A stretch of DNA of 64,000 bases from Nostoc carneum NIES-2107 (GCA_002368155.1 AP018180.1:8061686-8125685), one strand, 5' to 3'. Positions 48,625 to 59,225 are shown, counted from the first letter of the stretch. The notes: generated by a model not told the origin, from the letters alone. Translations and numbers: made by a program.

Positions 48625-49185
48625 TTAATTGCAAAGATAAAGGATTTTTTGTGCTATTTCTTCTGGTGATAAAATCCAGTCTACAGCTACAGCATTAATT
48701 GCTGCTTTTGGCATTACTGAACATTCAGCAGTAGTAGGTTCTTGAACTATTGCGATTCCCAAACGTGACTTGATTGTTTTTAAACCTTGTACGCCATCTT
48801 CATTGGCTCCTGTTAAGATTACACCAATCACTTGTTCGCCATAAATATCCGCAGCAGACTCAAACAAGACATCAATTGAAGGTCGAGCATAGGAAATTGG
48901 CTCATCAGTAGAAAGAGCAAAATAGCCAGCTTCTACTAATAAATGATAATCGGCGGGTGCTAAATAAACATACCCTGGGAGAATTTCGTCTTTGTCTTCT
49001 ACCTCCCGCACTTGTAGATCTGTATGCTTTTGTATGAACTCGCTCAATGTATTGTAAGATTCTCGATGCCGATGCTGTGCAATTGCTATAGGAGACTTTA
49101 AACTTGGAGGTAGGTTTCTTAATATCTTTTTTAAAGCAGCAAATCCCCCTAAAGATGCACCTATGACTACAATTTTAAACACCAC
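48625..49185 (-). CDS. CheB-type protein-glutamate methylesterase domain (no receiver)
   Basis: 186 aa, only the catalytic domain. The Ser-His-Asp triad positions are visible in GASLGGFAALKKIL, AIAQHRHRESYN and ILTGANEDGVQGL; YLAPADYHLLV is the other family motif. No receiver domain is attached, so regulation by phosphorylation is not expected in cis. It starts at GTG and its first base overlaps the stop codon of the cheR-like gene by one nucleotide, so the two are co-translated. Confidence 0.93.
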   Translation of the reverse strand: MVFKIVVIGASLGGFAALKKILRNLPPSLKSPIAIAQHRHRESYNTLSEFIQKHTDLQVREVEDKDEILPGYVYLAPADYHLLVEAGYFALSTDEPISYARPSIDVLFESAADIYGEQVIGVILTGANEDGVQGLKTIKSRLGIAIVQEPTTAECSVMPKAAINAVAVDWILSPEEIAQKILYLCN

Positions 49186-50015
49186 TAATTCAACCTCCGA
49201 TAGAGCTTTTCGCCTTTGACAAGCTCTTGGTATTGATTGTCATGGGGAGTAAAACGAATTGACTCTTGCCTTCCTAAGCCGAGAATACCAAAAGAACAAA
49301 GGCTGTTATAAAAAAGTTCATGTACTTGCTTTTGTAGGGTTTGATTAAAATAAATTAAAACATTACGACAAATAATGATATGGAACTCATTAAAAGAACT
49401 ATCTGTTGCTAGGTTATGTTGAGCGAAAACAATATTTTCCCGCAAAGAAGCACGAAAAATTGCACTGTCGTAAGCGGCTGTATAGTATTGCGAAAAAGAT
49501 TCTTTGCCTCCAGATTTTAGGTAAAGTTGGGTATAATCCTGCATGAGTTTCAAAGAAAAAATGCCAGTTCTGGCTTTTTGTAGGACTTTTTCATTAAAGT
49601 CTGTAGCATAAATTCGACAACGTTGATAAAGGTTTTCCTCCTGTAGTAAAATTGCCATTGAGTAAACTTCTTCTCCTGTGGAGCATCCCGCGTGCCAAAT
49701 GCGAATAAAAGGATAGGTACGCAACAGCGGAATTACCTCTTTTCTTAAAGCTAGATAAAAGCTAGGGTCACGAAACATAGAAGTAACATTTACTGTTAGA
49801 CTTAGCAAAAATCTTTCTAAACATTTGCTATCATGTAGCACTCGTGCTTGCAATTCTGAAACACTTGTACAGCCTTCTATTTTGATAAAACTGTGGATAC
49901 GACGTTTGAGAGAAGAAACAGCATAATTGCGGAAGTCGTAACCCCAGTAACGGTAAACTCCTTCAAGTAGTAACTGAATTTCAATATCTTCTAATTTTGC
50001 TTTGGGTAAAGTCAT
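49185..50015 (-). CDS. CheR-type protein-glutamate O-methyltransferase
   Basis: 276 aa. The N-terminal helical CheR domain (LLEGVYRYWGYDFRNYAVSSLKRRI) precedes the SAM-binding domain with IRIWHAGCSTGEEVYSMAILLQE (about residues 103-125), RIYATDFNEKVLQKAR and HIIICRNVLIYFN. In chemotaxis this modifies receptors; here there is no chemoreceptor, CheA or CheW gene nearby, so with CheB and the hybrid kinase it probably forms a separate sensory pathway. The gene order is cheR then cheB on the minus strand. Confidence 0.94.
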   Translation of the reverse strand: MTLPKAKLEDIEIQLLLEGVYRYWGYDFRNYAVSSLKRRIHSFIKIEGCTSVSELQARVLHDSKCLERFLLSLTVNVTSMFRDPSFYLALRKEVIPLLRTYPFIRIWHAGCSTGEEVYSMAILLQEENLYQRCRIYATDFNEKVLQKARTGIFSLKLMQDYTQLYLKSGGKESFSQYYTAAYDSAIFRASLRENIVFAQHNLATDSSFNEFHIIICRNVLIYFNQTLQKQVHELFYNSLCSFGILGLGRQESIRFTPHDNQYQELVKGEKLYRRLN

Positions 50016-50147
50016 AACAGAGGCGAAAGAAGATAAAAAAGTCTTCTTGCTGTAAATATTTCAATATAAGCTATTCGCTGTGATTGCTGAAATTACTGGC
50101 TTAACAAGAGAACAGGGGAACAGTGACAGCAAAGAAGGAATAAAGAT

Positions 50148-50186
50148 TATACCTAGCTTCGCAACAATCAAATATGTATCCTATAT
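50148..50186. repeat. Short dispersed repeat (copy 2)
   Basis: It matches the 47827-47865 sequence (TATACCTAGCTTCGCAA, then ATCAAATATGTATCCTATAT) in the same orientation, upstream of the cheR-like gene. Confidence 0.5.
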
Positions 50187-50558
50187 CGCCAATTGCTATT
50201 ACTTAGTAAACCATGTTTTGGTAATATTATCTATTACCGCTAATCGGTAGGCAATGACAATTATGACTGCCAGGGCAATCATGATTTAAATGATGGATGA
50301 GATTTTGTAGTGAAAATTGAATCTGCTTTAGCTGTACTGCTGCAACTGTGTTCCTAGCTATTGCTTTTGATGTATTCATGATTCCACAAGGTTTATATCA
50401 ATGTTTTTATATATTCAAAATAATATTTTGCCACTAAATTTTCTACTCTCTAAAGTCAGACGAAGATATTACCTAAAGTTAGAATTACAATTTTTAAATA
50501 TCGCTAAATCTGGAAGATAATCTTAAATAAGTATAAAAAATATTTCACTGAAAAAGCA

Positions 50559-50588
50559 AAAACCGGGTCTATTTTAAAACTCGGTTTT
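50559..50588 (-). terminator. Terminator of the hybrid kinase gene
   Basis: AAAACCGGGT pairs with ACTCGGTTTT (one G-T wobble) around a short loop; on the minus strand it is followed by TTTTTGCTTTTTC. It lies about 370 nt past the kinase stop codon. Confidence 0.45.
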
Positions 50589-50683
50589 CCTTGTTAATTT
50601 AATTTTTGAATTTACATCTACCCTATATTTTTCATCAACCTCTTATAATAAAATAAAAATCAAACAGTAATTGCACTCAATTT

Positions 50684-50783
50684 ATACCAAATCAAATAAT
50701 GTTTGCGACACATCAATATATCTAGAGTGCAAGGCAGTGCCTTGCCCCTACAATCTGTCGCATTCTTTGTTCAAATTGTTATT
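50684..50783. repeat. MITE-like element, family I copy C
   Basis: ATACCAAATCAAATAATG at the left end, core GGCAGTGCCTTGCCCC, TCTGTCGCATTC, then a right end altered to AAATTGTTATTA. It lies in the 940-bp gap between cheR and the kinase gene, which otherwise shows no gene. Confidence 0.75.
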
Positions 50784-50955
50784 ATTGCAATATTTTTTAT
50801 CATATTTATTTGTATCTTATAATGAAACTTAAAAACGCACATCATACTGCAGAACCAAAAATAGGTTCGCTTCTTCTACCTCAAGATTTATGGGGGTCAT
50901 TCGCAAGATAGCAAGCAGCAAGATTCAGCAGTTTTGATTAATTCAAAATTACACT

Positions 50956-53900
50956 TTAGTGATACAACCAAACCCGCAGCAGGGAAAGTAATTGTTCAGT
51001 GTCTACGGGCTTGGTAATATAATCTGACGCTCCTGCTTCAATGCATTTTTCGCGATCGCCTTGCATAGCTTTTGCGGTTAAAGCAATAATCGGTATTGTG
51101 CGAAATTCTCCTAGCTGACGGATAGCGCGAGTTGTTTGATAACCGTCCATTTCCGGCATCATGATATCCATTAAGACGATATCGATATTAGAGTTGGCTT
51201 GCAATGTCGCGATGCCATCTCTGCCATTCTCTGCAAATAATACTTGCATTTGATAGCCTTCTAACAAGCTAGTCAAAGCAAAAATATTCCTGACATCGTC
51301 ATCGATAATTAAAATCTTTTTATTTGCCAGTATGGGATCGGAACTGCGGAGTTGTTCTAAGATATGCCGTTTTGATTGGGGTAAATTGGCCTGAACACGA
51401 TGTAAAAATAAGGCAGTTTCATCAAGTAACCGTTCAGGCGATCGCACATCTTTAATAATGATTGTCTCAGCCAAGCGTCGCAATTGGGTTTCTTCTTGGC
51501 GCGAAAGTTCTTTCCCGGTATAGACAATAATGGGAATTTTCAACCAGTTGGGTTGTTGTTTGATTTCCTCAATTAGTTCTAAGCCAGTCATGTCAGGCAA
51601 ACCCAAATCCAGCACAATACAATCTATATGCTGGGATTGCAGTGTAGCTATGGCTGCGGCGGCTGTATGTACTGCAGTACTGTGAACGTCGCCATTACCG
51701 ATTAGCTCAATAATACTGCGGGCTTGGACTGGGTCATCTTCAATTACCAGCAGATTTTTTACCTTACGTTCAACAAAGCCTTTAATATCGCTTAAAGCAC
51801 CAACCAGTTGTTCTTTAGTAACAGGCTTTTGCACATAAGCGATCGCGCCTAACTCTAAGCCACGTTGTTGGCGATCGTCAATGGAAAAGATATGTACGGG
51901 GATATGGCGCGTTTGGGAGTCATGTTTGAGCCGATCTAGCACCATCCAGCCATCTATATCTGGCATACAGATATCCAAAGTAATGGCATCAGGTTTAAAC
52001 TGTTGTGCTAGAGCTAAACCTTGTTTGCTGTTTAACGCTACCAATACTTTAAACCCTTGTTGGCGCGCCATATCCAGCAAGATGCGAACAAATTTTACAT
52101 CATCTTCAATCACCAGCAAAACGCGATCGCCGACTTGAATTGCGTCTCTATCGTCTGCAACTTCGGTTTGCGGAGTGATCGGAACTGCAGGAGGTGGGGA
52201 TGTTTCAGCAGGTGCGGGAATTGGCGGAGGTAGAGAAATTTTCTGTTTATCTTGTAAAGTATCGCCTCTAGTTTGTCCTGGGGTGCGAACTCCCTGGATT
52301 GGTAAATAAAGTGTAAAAGTGCTTCCTTGTCCTAGTTGGCTAACTAGTTCAATTCTCCCACCTAGCAAATGAGCTAGTTCCCGACTAATCGATAAACCTA
52401 AGCCTGTACCGCCATATTTGCGGCTGGTTGTTCCATCTGCTTGTTGAAATGCTTCAAAAATTAATTGCTGTTTATCGTTAGGAATACCAATACCTGTATC
52501 GCTAACAGCAAAAGCCACCGTATCTGCGTTGATTAGGCTAATTTGTAAGGAAATTCCTCCTTGTTCGGTAAATTTAAAAGCGTTTGCCAATAAATTATTT
52601 AAAATTTGTTGGAGGCGTTTGGAGTCAGTATAAAATGTGAGTGGTAAATTTCCGTCAACTTGAATATTAAAACTCAAGTTTTTCTCGAGTGCTAGCTGGT
52701 GGAAATTCCCTTGTAGGTAGCTTTGCAAAGTTATAAATCTGACTTCTTCTCTTTCAATCGCAAACTTACCTGATTCAATTTTTGCTAAATCTAAAATATC
52801 ATTGATTAATCGCAGTAAATCATTGCCAGCACTATAAATTGTTTGACTATATTCAATTTGTTTTTCCGTTAAATTACCTTGGGAATTTTCTGCCATTAAG
52901 CGCGCCAATATTAATAAGCTATTTAGAGGTGTCCGTAACTCATGGGACATATTGGCTAAAAATTCTGACTTATATTTTGAGGTTAGCGTTAATTGTTTGG
53001 CTTTATCCTCTAAAGATAGTCTTGCTTGTTCGATTTGTTGATTTTTAATTTCAACTTCTCGTTTTTGCGTTTCTAGCAATTCTGCTTTTTCTTCTAATTC
53101 CTCATTTAATTGTTGTAATTCTTCGTTAGATTGTTGTAATTCTTCTTGTTGTTGTTTTAGCAGTAATTGCGATTCTTCTAACTCCTGCGCTTGTTCTTGT
53201 AACCTTTGATTACTCAGCTTCAATTCTGATTGTTGATGTTGTAATTCTTCGGTTAAATCCTGAGATTGCTGGAGTAGTTCCTGAGTGAGCATATCGGACT
53301 TAATCGCGTTTAAGACTACGCCGATAACTGTAGTAACTTGCTCTAAAAAAGTTAAATGTAATTGGTTAAAAGTTTGGAATGATGCGAGTTCAATAACAGC
53401 AACTACCTGGTCTTCAAACAATACAGGTAAGACAATAATATTTAACGGTGGCGCTTCACCTAAGCCAGAACTAATGCGAATATAATCATTGGGAACTTGG
53501 GTGAGCAATATTCTTTGCTTTTCTAAAGCACATTGTCCTACCAAGCCTTCCCCTAAGTGAAATTGATTGGCTAAATTTTTTCTTTCATTATAAGCATAGC
53601 TACTCAATAACTTCATCACAGGCTGATTTTCTACAGAATCCATCACGTAGAAAACGCCTTGTTGCGCTCCCACTAAAGTAGCTAACCGCGATAATATCAA
53701 TTGTGTGACATTGGCTAAATTTCTCCTTCCTTGAAGACTGTTACTCAAATCAGCCAGATTCGATTTTAACCAGTTTTGCTCTTCATTTAATTGCTTAGTT
53801 TCTCGCAAATTAGCAATCATTTGATTGAAACTATGTGTGAGTATCCCGACTTCATCTTGGCGTTCTGTATTTGGTAAAGTTGTAGATAAATCACCATCCG

Positions 53901-54591
53901 CAATTTTGCCAGCGACACGAGCAATTTTCTCCAGAGGTTGAGAGATATTTCGAGATAGCATATAGCCAATTAAAGCTATCAAAATAAAAGATATAGGAAT
54001 GCCGTAGACAATAGTAGCAGTAGTTTGCTCAGCTGCTGTTTTTGCCTGAATCGAACGTTGTGTTAATAATTGACGCTCATATTGTTTCATTTCCTCAGTG
54101 AGGCTGCGGATGTGATCCATCAACAGCTTTCCTTCATTCACCAGCACCAACTTCTGAGCAGCTTCAAAGCCTTGATTTTGTCGCGCCGCAATCACCTTTT
54201 TGAGGACATTGATCCTTTCTTTGACTAAAGGCTCTAAAATGTTCAGCCGACTTTGTTGAGTGGGATTATCAGCAGTTAACTTGCGGAGTTTTTGGAGAGG
54301 TTGCTCTAAAGATGCGATCGCAGCCTGATATGGTTCTAAATATGGTTCTTTTCCTGTAATGATGTAACCACGTTGTCCCGTTTCCGCATCTTTAACTTTG
54401 GAACTGATTTCATCCAACAGTCCTAGCACCTGATATGTATGGTTTTCCCAGTACGAAGTTGTGATCAGTGCTTGGGTAGTGCGATAGGAAACGTAACCAA
54501 TGGCGCTTAAAATTGCCAAACCTAAAGCGAAACTAGCCCCTATTTTACTTCCAATCTTCAAATGGTTGAACATTTCTATTGTCAATTGCAA
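50956..54591 (-). CDS. Hybrid sensor histidine kinase: CHASE3-HAMP-GAF-HisKA-HATPase-REC-REC-REC
   Basis: 1211 aa. A membrane helix (about 13-33), a CHASE3-type sensor (about 40-185, with GQRGYIITG), a second helix (about 195-215), HAMP (about 215-268), GAF (about 290-440) and a long glutamine-rich coiled coil (440-535) precede HisKA with [10 protein letters not shown] (phospho-His550). The ATPase has [16 protein letters not shown] and [10 protein letters not shown]. Three receiver domains follow, each with its acidic pocket and acceptor Asp: about 823-940 (TLDICMPD), 944-1065 (VLDLGLPD) and 1090-1209 ([11 protein letters not shown]). The upstream cheR and cheB genes probably belong to the same pathway. 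Confidence 0.94.
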   Translation of the reverse strand: MQLTIEMFNHLKIGSKIGASFALGLAILSAIGYVSYRTTQALITTSYWENHTYQVLGLLDEISSKVKDAETGQRGYIITGKEPYLEPYQAAIASLEQPLQKLRKLTADNPTQQSRLNILEPLVKERINVLKKVIAARQNQGFEAAQKLVLVNEGKLLMDHIRSLTEEMKQYERQLLTQRSIQAKTAAEQTTATIVYGIPISFILIALIGYMLSRNISQPLEKIARVAGKIADGDLSTTLPNTERQDEVGILTHSFNQMIANLRETKQLNEEQNWLKSNLADLSNSLQGRRNLANVTQLILSRLATLVGAQQGVFYVMDSVENQPVMKLLSSYAYNERKNLANQFHLGEGLVGQCALEKQRILLTQVPNDYIRISSGLGEAPPLNIIVLPVLFEDQVVAVIELASFQTFNQLHLTFLEQVTTVIGVVLNAIKSDMLTQELLQQSQDLTEELQHQQSELKLSNQRLQEQAQELEESQLLLKQQQEELQQSNEELQQLNEELEEKAELLETQKREVEIKNQQIEQARLSLEDKAKQLTLTSKYKSEFLANMSHELRTPLNSLLILARLMAENSQGNLTEKQIEYSQTIYSAGNDLLRLINDILDLAKIESGKFAIEREEVRFITLQSYLQGNFHQLALEKNLSFNIQVDGNLPLTFYTDSKRLQQILNNLLANAFKFTEQGGISLQISLINADTVAFAVSDTGIGIPNDKQQLIFEAFQQADGTTSRKYGGTGLGLSISRELAHLLGGRIELVSQLGQGSTFTLYLPIQGVRTPGQTRGDTLQDKQKISLPPPIPAPAETSPPPAVPITPQTEVADDRDAIQVGDRVLLVIEDDVKFVRILLDMARQQGFKVLVALNSKQGLALAQQFKPDAITLDICMPDIDGWMVLDRLKHDSQTRHIPVHIFSIDDRQQRGLELGAIAYVQKPVTKEQLVGALSDIKGFVERKVKNLLVIEDDPVQARSIIELIGNGDVHSTAVHTAAAAIATLQSQHIDCIVLDLGLPDMTGLELIEEIKQQPNWLKIPIIVYTGKELSRQEETQLRRLAETIIIKDVRSPERLLDETALFLHRVQANLPQSKRHILEQLRSSDPILANKKILIIDDDVRNIFALTSLLEGYQMQVLFAENGRDGIATLQANSNIDIVLMDIMMPEMDGYQTTRAIRQLGEFRTIPIIALTAKAMQGDREKCIEAGASDYITKPVDTEQLLSLLRVWLYH

Positions 54592-54919
54592 CTATATCGA
54601 CTTTCGAGCATGATTGTTTATCTCCTACTCCCCAAATAAAGCTATAGAAGACATTGCATATTTGCCAGCTACTCAATAGCTTTTAAAGTATACTCTAATC
54701 TTGTTTAATACTTTTTAGTTTATTTTAACATAGAGTAATATTAATTAAAATCTTATGTTATTCAGGATACCAAATAATTTAATAAAAGCTGATATTCATT
54801 CTAGAGATTCTTCAACTTGATTCGGAAGAATTAAATAAATAATGCCTAAATTTAAACTTGCGATAGAGCAGGAAATAACAATAGTGCATTATAAATTGAA
54901 CTAAATAGATGAAATAAAA
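54592..54919. other. AT-rich divergent promoter region, no gene seen
   Basis: It separates the minus-strand kinase gene from a plus-strand small gene, so it should contain both promoters. No specific site was recognised. Confidence 0.4.
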
Positions 54920-55162
54920 ATGGTGATTGCAATGAATGCAAATAGTTTGACAATACCTAAATTTTCGCCTGGGGAAACAGTAGAATTTATCGGTGGTATG
55001 GGAATGATAGTAAAGTGCAGCCCTAATTCAGCGACTTGGGCATATTATGTAGAAATGCAAATGGGAGACGAGCCAGAAATGGGTAGAATTGGTTATGAAA
55101 CCACAATTTTGTTGTTAGAAACAGATATTGCTGCCCTAGAAACCCAGCTGATTGCAGCCTAA
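54920..55162 (+). CDS. Small conserved protein, unknown function
   Basis: 80 aa, acidic and soluble: a short beta pattern FSPGETVEFIGGMGMIVKCSPNSATWAYYVEMQMGDEPEMGRIGYETTILLLETDIAAL. The FxPGExVxFxGGxG opening is a small SH3-like beta-barrel pattern found in short cyanobacterial proteins. An internal ATG at codon 5 (MNANSL) could be the true start. No function can be given. Confidence 0.6.
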   Translation: MVIAMNANSLTIPKFSPGETVEFIGGMGMIVKCSPNSATWAYYVEMQMGDEPEMGRIGYETTILLLETDIAALETQLIAA

Positions 55163-55423
55163 ATCCCAAGCTGATATCGAGTTAAGGATGGTAAATTAAA
55201 AACTAACTCAAAATAAATTAAGTATACAAAAACATAACTTTTACATTTTGCCATCTAATAGCCTGTAACTAAGCTGTTGTTCGAGAAAAATTTAAATATA
55301 GCAATCCTAAATTAGTTCCGAAACCACAAATTAAGGTAGGGAACAGGAAGAAGAACGTACAACTGTAGATTGGCTTTCACATAGAGGAATGCTATACATC
55401 ATATTTCAGGCGATCGCGCACAG

Positions 55424-55449
55424 TAGGGGCACAATATATTGTGCCCCTA
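55424..55449. repeat. Perfect 26-bp palindrome
   Basis: TAGGGGCACAATA is followed directly by its reverse complement TATTGTGCCCCTA. It lies in a 691-bp gap with no gene. A dispersed hairpin repeat (GTGTTAGGCGCAAGCCGTAACAT, about 55487-55510) lies close by. Confidence 0.7.
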
Positions 55450-55853
55450 AAATTATATATATCTCATAAACCCGCTACTGTAGGATGTGTTAGGCGCAAG
55501 CCGTAACATATCCAAATCTTTGGGAAAGGTGAGTGAGGTGAATCTAACTGTAAATTCCTGAAATGCTTTACTCCTCAGGAATCAGCTATTTAATTCTTTA
55601 ATTAGCCTACCACCAGACAGAGAACGTATTATCTAGAGATAGAACTGACAAAGTGTCTACCTCTATCGAGAAATTATTCCTAGAAATCTTCAAGATGAGT
55701 TGAGCTAGCTCAAAATTATATATCAGGAATTATCAAAAAACTGGTGAATTATCTTCTCAAGATAGAATCGCCGCCAAAAATAACAAGCTAATCTATAAAC
55801 ATCAAATGACTTGAGCCACATTAAACAAATCACTAAAACTTAGGAGCAAATGT

Positions 55854-56036
55854 ATGAGTTTAGAAAATAGAGCCAAAGCCGTTGCCAAAAATATCGAAGG
55901 TAAAATCCAAGAAGTTGTTGGCGAAATCAGCGGCAACCCCAATGATAAGGCTGAAGGACAAGCAAAGCAAGTAGAATCTCAAGTGCGCCATACAGCCGAA
56001 AACGTCAAGGATGAAATTAAGAAAGCTGTAGATTAA
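55854..56036 (+). CDS. CsbD-family stress protein
   Basis: 60 aa, highly charged: LENRAKAVAKNIEGKIQEVVGEISGNPNDKAEGQAKQ is the CsbD/YjbJ signature. These small proteins are induced by general stress; their function is unknown. AGGAG lies 7 nt before ATG. Confidence 0.93.
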   Translation: MSLENRAKAVAKNIEGKIQEVVGEISGNPNDKAEGQAKQVESQVRHTAENVKDEIKKAVD

Positions 56037-56214
56037 TTAACCGATATTTGCATAAGAAGGTAGAAAATAATGCCAATATAAATATTATTTACTCTACCTT
56101 CTTACTCCAACCAATCATATTCGGACTGATGTAAATTTGATTTTGAATGTAGGAATCAGGAAATCAAATTGTCAATTTAGGTTTAACTCATTAATAATTT
56201 AAGGTTAAAATTTT

Positions 56215-56424
56215 ATGTTCAATGTTGCCTTTGCTTATTTTCTTACAGAAGCTTCATTAGCTACAGAAAGCAGTTTTAATTACTCGCTAGTACTCACAGT
56301 AGTTTTTCTTGTAGGTTTTGTTGCATCTGCTGTGATTGGTTCTATTGCTTGGTATAACTCTAAACGTCCTGTAGGTTGGGAAGATAAACAACGCCCCGAT
56401 TTCGTTCCAGATGTAGATAAGTAG
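56215..56424 (+). CDS. Small single-TM membrane protein, possibly Psb35-like
   Basis: 69 aa. One hydrophobic segment (about residues 23-46, YSLVLTVVFLVGFVASAVIGSIAWY) is followed by a polar tail NSKRPVGWEDKQRPDFVPDVDK. Such proteins in cyanobacteria are annotated as photosystem II assembly factor Psb35; I recognise the general form but cannot confirm it. Its neighbour is CsbD, and hemL converges from the other side. Confidence 0.6.
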   Translation: MFNVAFAYFLTEASLATESSFNYSLVLTVVFLVGFVASAVIGSIAWYNSKRPVGWEDKQRPDFVPDVDK

Positions 56425-56513
56425 TTTAATTCGTGTTTCCTTGTTTGCCATAAGTTGATGATAGTGTTTGCTCATTTCAACAGCAGACACTATTTTCTTT
56501 TGTTGATTATTTA

Positions 56514-56680
56514 ATACCAATTTGAAGAATGATCGCTACAAATGTAGGTTGGGTTGAGGAACGTAGACGCGCAGCGGCTTCCCGCAGGGTAACCCAACAC
56601 CCCAACGCCTGATATATGTTGGGTTTCACTGCGTTCTACCCAACCTACCCATCTGTCGCATTCTTTTTTTAAATTGGTAT
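56514..56680. repeat. MITE-like element, family I ends with a different core (copy E)
   Basis: ATACCAATTTGAAGAATG at the left end and CTGTCGCATTC...AAATTGGTAT at the right are the family I ends, but the 110-bp core is different: GTAGGTTGGGTTGAGG...GTAACCCAACACC...CTACCCAACCTAC, another common cyanobacterial dispersed repeat. Copy D starts 5 bp downstream. Confidence 0.65.
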
Positions 56681-56685
56681 AACTC

Positions 56686-56785
56686 ATACCAAATCAAATA
56701 ATGTTGGCGACACATCAAGATATTTTAGAGGTAAAGGCACTGCCTTGTCCCTATAATCTGTCGCATTCTTTTTTCAAATTGGTAT
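56686..56785. repeat. MITE-like element, family I copy D
   Basis: ATACCAAATCAAATAATG to AAATTGGTAT, with a degenerate palindromic core GTAAAGGCACTGCCTTGTCCC. It is flanked by AACTC on the left and TACTC on the right, a possible short target duplication. Confidence 0.7.
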
Positions 56786-56798
56786 TACTCATTTAAAA

Positions 56799-56839
56799 AA
56801 TCACCAACCCCTGCTACAAAATAGATGAGGTTGGTGATT
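56799..56839 (-). terminator. Rho-independent terminator of hemL
   Basis: A perfect 11-bp stem (AATCACCAACC and GGTTGGTGATT) lies 40 nt past the hemL stop. On the minus strand it is followed by TTTTTTAAA. Confidence 0.8.
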
Positions 56840-56878
56840 ATTCACCAAAAAACTAGAAATAAGTTAACTCAGCACTCT

Positions 56879-58177
56879 TTACAGGCTAGAAAGTACTTCC
56901 CGCGCTACGGCTAAAGTTTGGTCAATATCTTCATCGGTGTGAGCAAAAGAAGTAAACCCAGCCTCAAATTGAGATGGTGCTAGGTAAATACCACGCTCTA
57001 ACATACCGCGATGGAAACGTCCGAATTTAGCTGTATCCGCACTTTTCGCATCTTCGTAGTTATGCACTGGGCCTGCGGTGAAGAATAAGCCAAACATAGC
57101 GCTGATATGACCACCACAAGCTGCATGACCAGTTTCTTGAGCAATTTGCAGTAAGCCATCTGCTAGCTTTTTGGTAATGCGCTCTAGATACTCATAAGTA
57201 CCAGGTTTTTGCAGCAATTCTAGAGTCTTAATACCTGCTGTCATCGCTAGGGGATTACCAGAAAGTGTCCCAGCTTGATATACAGGGCCAGCCGGGGCAA
57301 CCATTGACATAATATCGCGACGACCGCCATAAGCTCCCACAGGTAAGCCACCACCAATGACTTTACCCAAGGTGGTTAAATCGGGGGTAACACCAAATTT
57401 TTGTTGCGCGCCACCATAAGCGATGCGGAAGCCTGTCATGACTTCGTCAAAGACTAATAATGCACCATGCTCATGGGTAAGTTCGCGTAACCCTTCCAAG
57501 AATCCCGCATCGGGAGTAATAAACCCAGCATTGCCCACAACTGGCTCTAAAATTACGCCAGCAATTTCATCGCGGTTTTCTTCAAACAAAGCCTTAACTG
57601 CTTCTAAATCATTAAAAGGAGCCGTGAGAGTACTAGCAGTTGCCGATTTTGGCACTCCTGGGGAGTCGGGTAAGCCGAGTGTCGCTACACCAGAGCCAGC
57701 TTTTACCAGGAACATATCAGCGTGTCCGTGGTAGCAGCCTTCAAACTTGATGATTTTTTCCCGATTGGTAAACGCCCGCATCAGCCGCAACACAGCCATA
57801 CAAGCTTCAGTACCAGAATTGACAAATCTCACCATTTCGATGCTGGGAACAGCATCAATCACCATTTCTGCTAAAACATTTTCCAGTGCAGAAGGCGCAC
57901 CAAAACTAGTACCTTTTTCTAAGGCTTCATGTAGTGCGGCAATTACTTCTGGATGAGCATGACCACAAATAGCAGGGCCCCAAGTACCTACATAGTCGAT
58001 GTATTGATTACCATCAACATCCCAAATGTATGCGCCTTTGACGCGATCAAACACAATTGGCTGTCCACCGACAGATTTGAAGGCACGGACTGGGGAACTA
58101 ACTCCTCCGGGCATGAGATTTTGGGCAGCGGCGAAAATCTCTTGTGATTTTGTGGTTTTAATCGTCGTATTTACCAA
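56879..58177 (-). CDS. hemL: Glutamate-1-semialdehyde 2,1-aminomutase
   Basis: 432 aa, PLP-dependent. It converts glutamate-1-semialdehyde to 5-aminolevulinate, the first committed tetrapyrrole precursor. Visible are [62 protein letters not shown], and the PLP-lysine motif [18 protein letters not shown] (Lys near 272). It supplies the same pathway as the 1.2-4.8 kb genes but lies 50 kb away. Confidence 0.97.
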   Translation of the reverse strand: MVNTTIKTTKSQEIFAAAQNLMPGGVSSPVRAFKSVGGQPIVFDRVKGAYIWDVDGNQYIDYVGTWGPAICGHAHPEVIAALHEALEKGTSFGAPSALENVLAEMVIDAVPSIEMVRFVNSGTEACMAVLRLMRAFTNREKIIKFEGCYHGHADMFLVKAGSGVATLGLPDSPGVPKSATASTLTAPFNDLEAVKALFEENRDEIAGVILEPVVGNAGFITPDAGFLEGLRELTHEHGALLVFDEVMTGFRIAYGGAQQKFGVTPDLTTLGKVIGGGLPVGAYGGRRDIMSMVAPAGPVYQAGTLSGNPLAMTAGIKTLELLQKPGTYEYLERITKKLADGLLQIAQETGHAACGGHISAMFGLFFTAGPVHNYEDAKSADTAKFGRFHRGMLERGIYLAPSQFEAGFTSFAHTDEDIDQTLAVAREVLSSL

Positions 58178-58285
58178 GGTTCTCTCCTACGTGAGGGGCA
58201 AATTAAAAGCTCTATCTTAGGATAGGGTTAAAAACTGTTCAGAATTTCTATCGTATAAAATTACCAGAACCAAAAAAATAACAAT

Positions 58286-58474
58286 ATGTTATACAACTCG
58301 AATCAAGATTTGCCTTTAGAAATTCGCTCGCGATTATCTGAGGCATACCAGGATCTTTATCGGGCGGCTTTTAACTCGGCAATTCACTGGTATGGTGAAG
58401 CTGCAAAAGCGCATAAGGTGGCATTGAGTGCGGTAAAGATGCAATCTGCTATGGATAAGAATGCTCTAGTTTAA
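58286..58474 (+). CDS. ChaB-family small protein
   Basis: 62 aa. YNSNQDLPLEIRSRLSEAYQDLYRAAFNSAIHWYGEAAKAHKVALSAVK follows the ChaB pattern (LPxxVRxxLPxxAQxxYxxAFNxA...AHxxAxxAVK). ChaB proteins are small cytosolic proteins of uncertain function, once linked to cation transport regulation. It is divergent from hemL. Confidence 0.75.
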   Translation: MLYNSNQDLPLEIRSRLSEAYQDLYRAAFNSAIHWYGEAAKAHKVALSAVKMQSAMDKNALV

Positions 58475-58574
58475 GATTATATAATTGGCTGACTATTAAA
58501 AAATCGTGCGAGTTGAGCTATTGAGAATGGTATCGTGAATCAAGGAATCGTTCTCACGCAAAAAATTAGCTGGT

Positions 58575-59225
58575 ATGTTCTCTAAAGAACCGCATTCACT
58601 ACACAACGCCATCCCCGTTGAAAAAATTCGTTATGACGAACAAGGTCTAGTACCGGCAATAGTCCAAGATTATCTTGATGGCACTGTCTTGATGATGGCG
58701 TGGATGAATCGGGAGTCTTTACAAAAAACTTTAGAAACTGGCGAAACCTGGTTTTGGAGTCGATCGCGTCAAGAGTTGTGGCATAAAGGGGCGACTTCCG
58801 GTCATCTGCAAAAAGTGCAAAGTATCCGTTATGACTGCGATAGCGATGCGCTCCTTATTGGTATAGAACAGATAGGCGATATTGCTTGTCATACGGGAGA
58901 GCGTAGTTGCTTCCATCAAATAGATGGGCATATAGTGGCACCACCAGGGGATACATTGTCACAATTATTTCAGGTAATCTGCGATCGCCGTGACAATCCT
59001 ACGGATAGTTCCTATACCTGCAAGTTATTCGCCGGCGGTGATAACAAGATTTTGAAAAAGATAGGTGAAGAAACTGCGGAAGTAGTAATGGCATTTAAAG
59101 ATGATGATGCCGATGCGATCGCAGGCGAAGTGGCAGACTTGCTCTATCATACTTTGGTCGCTTTAGCACACCACAAAGTTGATGTTAAAGCCGTTTATCG
59201 CAAGTTGCAAGAACGGCGGAGATGA
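58575..59225 (+). CDS. hisIE: Bifunctional phosphoribosyl-AMP cyclohydrolase / phosphoribosyl-ATP pyrophosphatase
   Basis: 216 aa. The N-terminal HisI domain (about 1-110) has [40 protein letters not shown] and [28 protein letters not shown], with its metal-site cysteines. The C-terminal HisE domain (about 120-216) has [37 protein letters not shown]. It catalyses steps two and three of histidine synthesis. The two-domain fusion is normal in cyanobacteria. Confidence 0.97.
   Translation: MFSKEPHSLHNAIPVEKIRYDEQGLVPAIVQDYLDGTVLMMAWMNRESLQKTLETGETWFWSRSRQELWHKGATSGHLQKVQSIRYDCDSDALLIGIEQIGDIACHTGERSCFHQIDGHIVAPPGDTLSQLFQVICDRRDNPTDSSYTCKLFAGGDNKILKKIGEETAEVVMAFKDDDADAIAGEVADLLYHTLVALAHHKVDVKAVYRKLQERRR

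Noticed and set aside
57423-58220. Several plus-strand open frames of 60-100 aa opposite hemL
   Set aside because: Antisense shadows of a strongly conserved gene; no start signals or known motifs.
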